Source: DASSLY01 sp035689185
Lineage (GTDB): Bacteria > Actinomycetota > Actinomycetes > Actinomycetales > Dermatophilaceae
Length of the DNA stretch: 64,000 bases
NCBI GenBank assembly: GCA_035689185.1
Contig: DASSLY010000032.1
Coordinates: 1-64,000 of the forward strand
Direction of reading: 5' to 3'
Shown here: piece by piece, positions 61,489-64,000 of the stretch
How positions within the stretch are numbered: position 1 is the first letter of the stretch
Layout of the letters: the number at the start of each line of letters is the position of its first letter
Made by a program: the position numbers and the translations under genes
Notes under the pieces: model-generated
Databases searched by the model: none
What the model was told of the DNA's origin: nothing
Seen by the model: only the letters and a program-made list of their open reading frames with translations

Positions 61489-62217
61489 TCAGGGCGTCGG
61501 GACGGCCGTAGTCGTCGGCTCCGTGGCCGTGGTCGTCTCGGTGGGGACCACGGTCGTCGCCGTGGCGGGCGGAGTCGTCGGCAGGACCGGCTCGCTGGTG
61601 GTCACCGAGGTGGTCGTCGGCTGGGTGGTCGTCGGCTGCGTGGCCGTCGGGGCAGTCGTCGGCGTGCTTGTCGGCGTGGTCGCCGGCGCCGGCGTCGAGC
61701 TGTTCCCGAACACCGAGGTGCCCGAACCTTGCTCATTGCGCAACAGCTTGCTCAGCGGGCGTCCCATGGCCAGTTCGACGACCGTGACACCGGAGAGGAT
61801 GACCAGGAAGACACCGGCGACGGACAGCAGCAGGGCCCGCCGGTCCCGGCCTCGCTGCGTGCTCACCCGCGCGGTCCCCGTGGGCGGTCCGGCCGGCTCC
61901 TCGAGCGGCGCCCCGGCCGGCTCCTCGAGCACGGGCATCCGCGAGGTCCGGTCGTCATCGGAGGAGGTTCGTGCGGGCAGTCGTGCCCGAACGACCCGGA
62001 CCCCGGACCGAGTGTGCTCGATCGACCGGGAGTAGTAGTGATTGCCGACCACGCTGAGGATGCTGGCCAACGCGGCACCGGTGATGGTCCCGAGGACCCC
62101 GAGGTAGGACAGGGCCACTGTCGTGGTGACCGCTGCCAGCGCCCCGGCGAGGATCTGGGTCAGGGACAGGCCTGCGGGCTGCCCGCTGTCCCGGTCGCCG
62201 TCCTCAACTCGGGTCAC
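61489..62217 (-). CDS. Two-helix membrane protein with Thr/Pro-rich tail
   Basis: A 242-aa protein. A hydrophobic segment at about 22-60, a charged loop with the PVLEEPAGAPLEEPAGPP repeat (about 95-110), a second helix at about 128-150 (LLLSVAGVFLVILSGVTVV) and a long Thr/Pro tail (about 170-242, e.g. PTTTQPTTTSVTT). The tail may be glycosylated outside the cell. No enzymatic motif. GTG 62217. Confidence 0.6.
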   Translation of the reverse strand: MTRVEDGDRDSGQPAGLSLTQILAGALAAVTTTVALSYLGVLGTITGAALASILSVVGNHYYSRSIEHTRSGVRVVRARLPARTSSDDDRTSRMPVLEEPAGAPLEEPAGPPTGTARVSTQRGRDRRALLLSVAGVFLVILSGVTVVELAMGRPLSKLLRNEQGSGTSVFGNSSTPAPATTPTSTPTTAPTATQPTTTQPTTTSVTTSEPVLPTTPPATATTVVPTETTTATEPTTTAVPTP

Positions 62218-62288
62218 CCGGCCATCCTAGGAGCCGGGCGTGCCGCGGGCGGGGCGGCCGCGGGACCGGTGCCGCGCGTCTGAGGCTG

Positions 62289-63053
62289 TCAGCGCGGGGG
62301 GAGGCGCAGCGCGCCGTCCAGCCGGATCACCTCACCGTTGAGCATCGGGTTGGCCACCAGGTGCCCGACCAGCGCGGCGTACTCCGCTGGCCGGCCCAGC
62401 CTGGCCGGGTGCGGAACCTGTCGCTCCAGCGCGGACCTCACCTCGCTCGGCAGCCCTGCCATCATCGGGGTCTCGAAGGTGCCGGGGGCGATCGTGACCA
62501 CCCGGATCGCCTTGTCCGCCAGGTCCCGCGCCGCGGTCAGGGTCAGTCCGACGATGCCGCCCTTCGACGCGGCGTAGGCGGCCTGGCCGATCTGCCCGTC
62601 GTAGGCGGCGACCGACGCGGTCATCACGACCAGCCCACGGTCCTCGTCGAGCGGCTCGTTCCCGGCCATGGCGACCGCTGCCAGCCGCAGCGTGTTGAAG
62701 GTCCCGACGAGGTTGATGTCGACCAGCGCCTGGAAGTCCGCCAGCGGCAACACCCCTCGCTTGCCGATGATCCGGCCCGGGGTGCCGACCCCCGCGCAGC
62801 ACACCGCAACGCGCAACTGCCCCATCGACGAGGCCGCGTCGACGGCGGCCTGGACGTCCTGCTCGTCGCGGACGTCGGTGGCGACGAACCGGACGCGCTC
62901 CCCGAGCCGGCCGGCCACCTCGGCGCCGGGGGACCGGGGCAGGTCGGCGATCACGACGGCCGCCCCGAGCCCGGCGAGGTGCTCGGCGGTGGCTCGGCCC
63001 AGGCCGGACGCCCCCCCGGTCACCAGAGCAGCGGTGGAGTCGTTGAGCTGCAC
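62289..63053 (-). CDS. SDR oxidoreductase (3-hydroxyacyl-CoA dehydrogenase-like)
   Basis: A 254-aa classical short-chain dehydrogenase. TGGASGLGRATAEHL binds NAD; CCAGVGTPGR near 87; catalytic SVAAYDGQIGQAAYAASKGG with Ser, Tyr (YxxxK about 162) in place. IAPGTFETPMMAGLP and the size match 3-hydroxyacyl-CoA dehydrogenase type 2. It is 22 bp downstream of the acyl-CoA dehydrogenase, consistent with beta-oxidation. Confidence 0.88.
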   Translation of the reverse strand: MQLNDSTAALVTGGASGLGRATAEHLAGLGAAVVIADLPRSPGAEVAGRLGERVRFVATDVRDEQDVQAAVDAASSMGQLRVAVCCAGVGTPGRIIGKRGVLPLADFQALVDINLVGTFNTLRLAAVAMAGNEPLDEDRGLVVMTASVAAYDGQIGQAAYAASKGGIVGLTLTAARDLADKAIRVVTIAPGTFETPMMAGLPSEVRSALERQVPHPARLGRPAEYAALVGHLVANPMLNGEVIRLDGALRLPPR

Positions 63054-63075
63054 GACGGTTCCTTTCCATGCCTTG

Positions 63076-64000
63076 TCACGACGAGCCCCGCAGCATCTGC
63101 CGGGCGATGACCACGCGCTGGATCTGGTTCGTCCCCTCGAAGATCTGGGTCACCTTGGCCTCGCGCATGTACCGCTCGGCCGGGAAGTCCTGGGTGTACC
63201 CGTACCCGCCGAGGATCTGCACCGCGTCGGTGGTGACGCGCATGGCAGCGTCTGTGCAGACCAGCTTGGCCACCGCCGCCTCCCTGGTGAAAGGGCGGCC
63301 GGCGTCCCGCAGCTGCGCGGCATACAGGTAGGTGGACCGCGCGGCGGTGGTCGCCGCCTGCATGTCCGCGAGCATGAACTGCACCCCTTGGAAGGCGGCG
63401 ATGGCGCGCCCGAACTGCTCGCGCTCCCGGGCGTAGCCGAGCGACAGGTCGAGCGCGGCCTGAGCCAGCCCCGTTGCCGCAGCAGCGATCCCGAGCCGCC
63501 CCGAGTCCAGTGCGGACAGCGCGATCGGCATCCCCATGCCCGGCTTGCCGACCATCCGGCCCGCGTCCACGAGCGCGTCGTCGAGGACCACCTGCCGGAC
63601 CGGGTCGCAGTGCAGCCCCATCTTGCGTTCCGCCGGCGCGAAGCTGAGCCCGGGCGTGTCCGCGGGGATGACCAGGCAGGACAACCCGTGGGTGGGGTGG
63701 TCGTCGGTGCGGACGAAGGTGGTGTAGAAGTCGGCGTGGGCGGCGTGGGAGACCCATGCCTTGGTGCCCGTCACCCGGTATGCCGTGGGCTCGCCGCCCT
63801 CGCCGGCGCCGGACCGGGCGACCGCCCTGGTGCGGATCGCCGACACGTCGGAGCCGGCCTGCGTCTCGGACAGGCAGTAGGCGCCGAGCTGGGCCCCGGC
63901 GAGCATCTGCGGAAGCAACGCCTGCTGCTGCTCCGGCGTTCCGTAGGTCGCCAGGGGGTAGCAGGACAGCCCGTGGACCGAGACCCCGACCGCGACGCTC
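63076..64000 (-). CDS. Acyl-CoA dehydrogenase, 5' end beyond window
   Basis: Partial; the frame continues past the right edge (VSVHGLSCYPLATYGTPEQQ precedes the internal Met at 63918). AYCLSETQAGSDVSAIRTRA and DGRLGIAAAATGLAQ-type regions, AVQILGGYGYTQDFPAERYMREAKVTQIFEGTNQIQRVVIARQM at the end with the catalytic Glu (FEGT) mark the family. It oxidises acyl-CoA with FAD. Confidence 0.92.
   Translation of the reverse strand, partial: SVAVGVSVHGLSCYPLATYGTPEQQQALLPQMLAGAQLGAYCLSETQAGSDVSAIRTRAVARSGAGEGGEPTAYRVTGTKAWVSHAAHADFYTTFVRTDDHPTHGLSCLVIPADTPGLSFAPAERKMGLHCDPVRQVVLDDALVDAGRMVGKPGMGMPIALSALDSGRLGIAAAATGLAQAALDLSLGYAREREQFGRAIAAFQGVQFMLADMQAATTAARSTYLYAAQLRDAGRPFTREAAVAKLVCTDAAMRVTTDAVQILGGYGYTQDFPAERYMREAKVTQIFEGTNQIQRVVIARQMLRGSS

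Overview
The window is from a very GC-rich actinobacterium. GTG starts, 4-bp ATGA/GTGA gene overlaps and an AfsR/SARP regulator all fit, and a Micrococcales/Intrasporangiaceae-like host is my guess from gene content. It has two halves separated by a tRNA remnant at 25581-25625.

Left half (1-25.6 kb): an integrated conjugative element that continues past the left edge. A MobF relaxase/helicase and two unknown genes run rightward (770-6656). A long overlapping operon runs leftward from about 25.4 to 13.06 kb. It encodes a HTH replication-initiator-like protein, a small pilin-like protein, a VirB6-like membrane protein, an SCO6880-type protein, a VirB4 ATPase, a secreted cell-wall hydrolase, a VirD4 coupling ATPase and a protein with two DnaB-N-like domains. 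Cargo lies between the two operons (6.7-13 kb): an NmrA-like reductase, a tyrosine-recombinase stub, a ParD/ParE pair with a frameshifted toxin, an ArsR/SRPBCC pair with a near-perfect operator, and a RES/Xre toxin-antitoxin pair in operon with an unrecognised 418-aa protein. The right end (attR) is the 3' part of a tRNA-Thr gene. The HTH gene near it contains four 18-bp palindromic repeats that look like iterons.

Right half (25.6-64 kb): chromosome. It starts with a small membrane-protein operon divergent from a 997-aa AfsR-type regulator. Next come a class III aminotransferase, a decayed PucR fragment and a secreted beta-propeller. A sugar locus (34.9-42.9 kb) carries a sugar-phosphate isomerase, a Gfo/Idh dehydrogenase, a ROK repressor, a one-NBD ABC importer, a second isomerase and a kinase.

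The centrepiece is 43.2-54.2 kb, a self-contained selenocysteine unit. It holds a formate dehydrogenase alpha subunit with in-frame UGA (Sec190) followed by a SECIS-like hairpin, then the beta (FeS) subunit, an NrfD membrane subunit and an OxlT-like transporter. These are followed by selD (reverse strand), tRNA-Sec (selC), selA and selB. The four sel genes supply the whole machinery needed to read the one UGA codon visible here.

The remainder holds a NAD-malic enzyme, a FAD-dependent reductase, a MEDS/HATPase regulator, a DUF1206 membrane protein, a PAP2 phosphatase, a secreted zinc-protease-like protein, a membrane-anchored Thr/Pro-rich protein, an SDR and a partial acyl-CoA dehydrogenase cut by the right edge.
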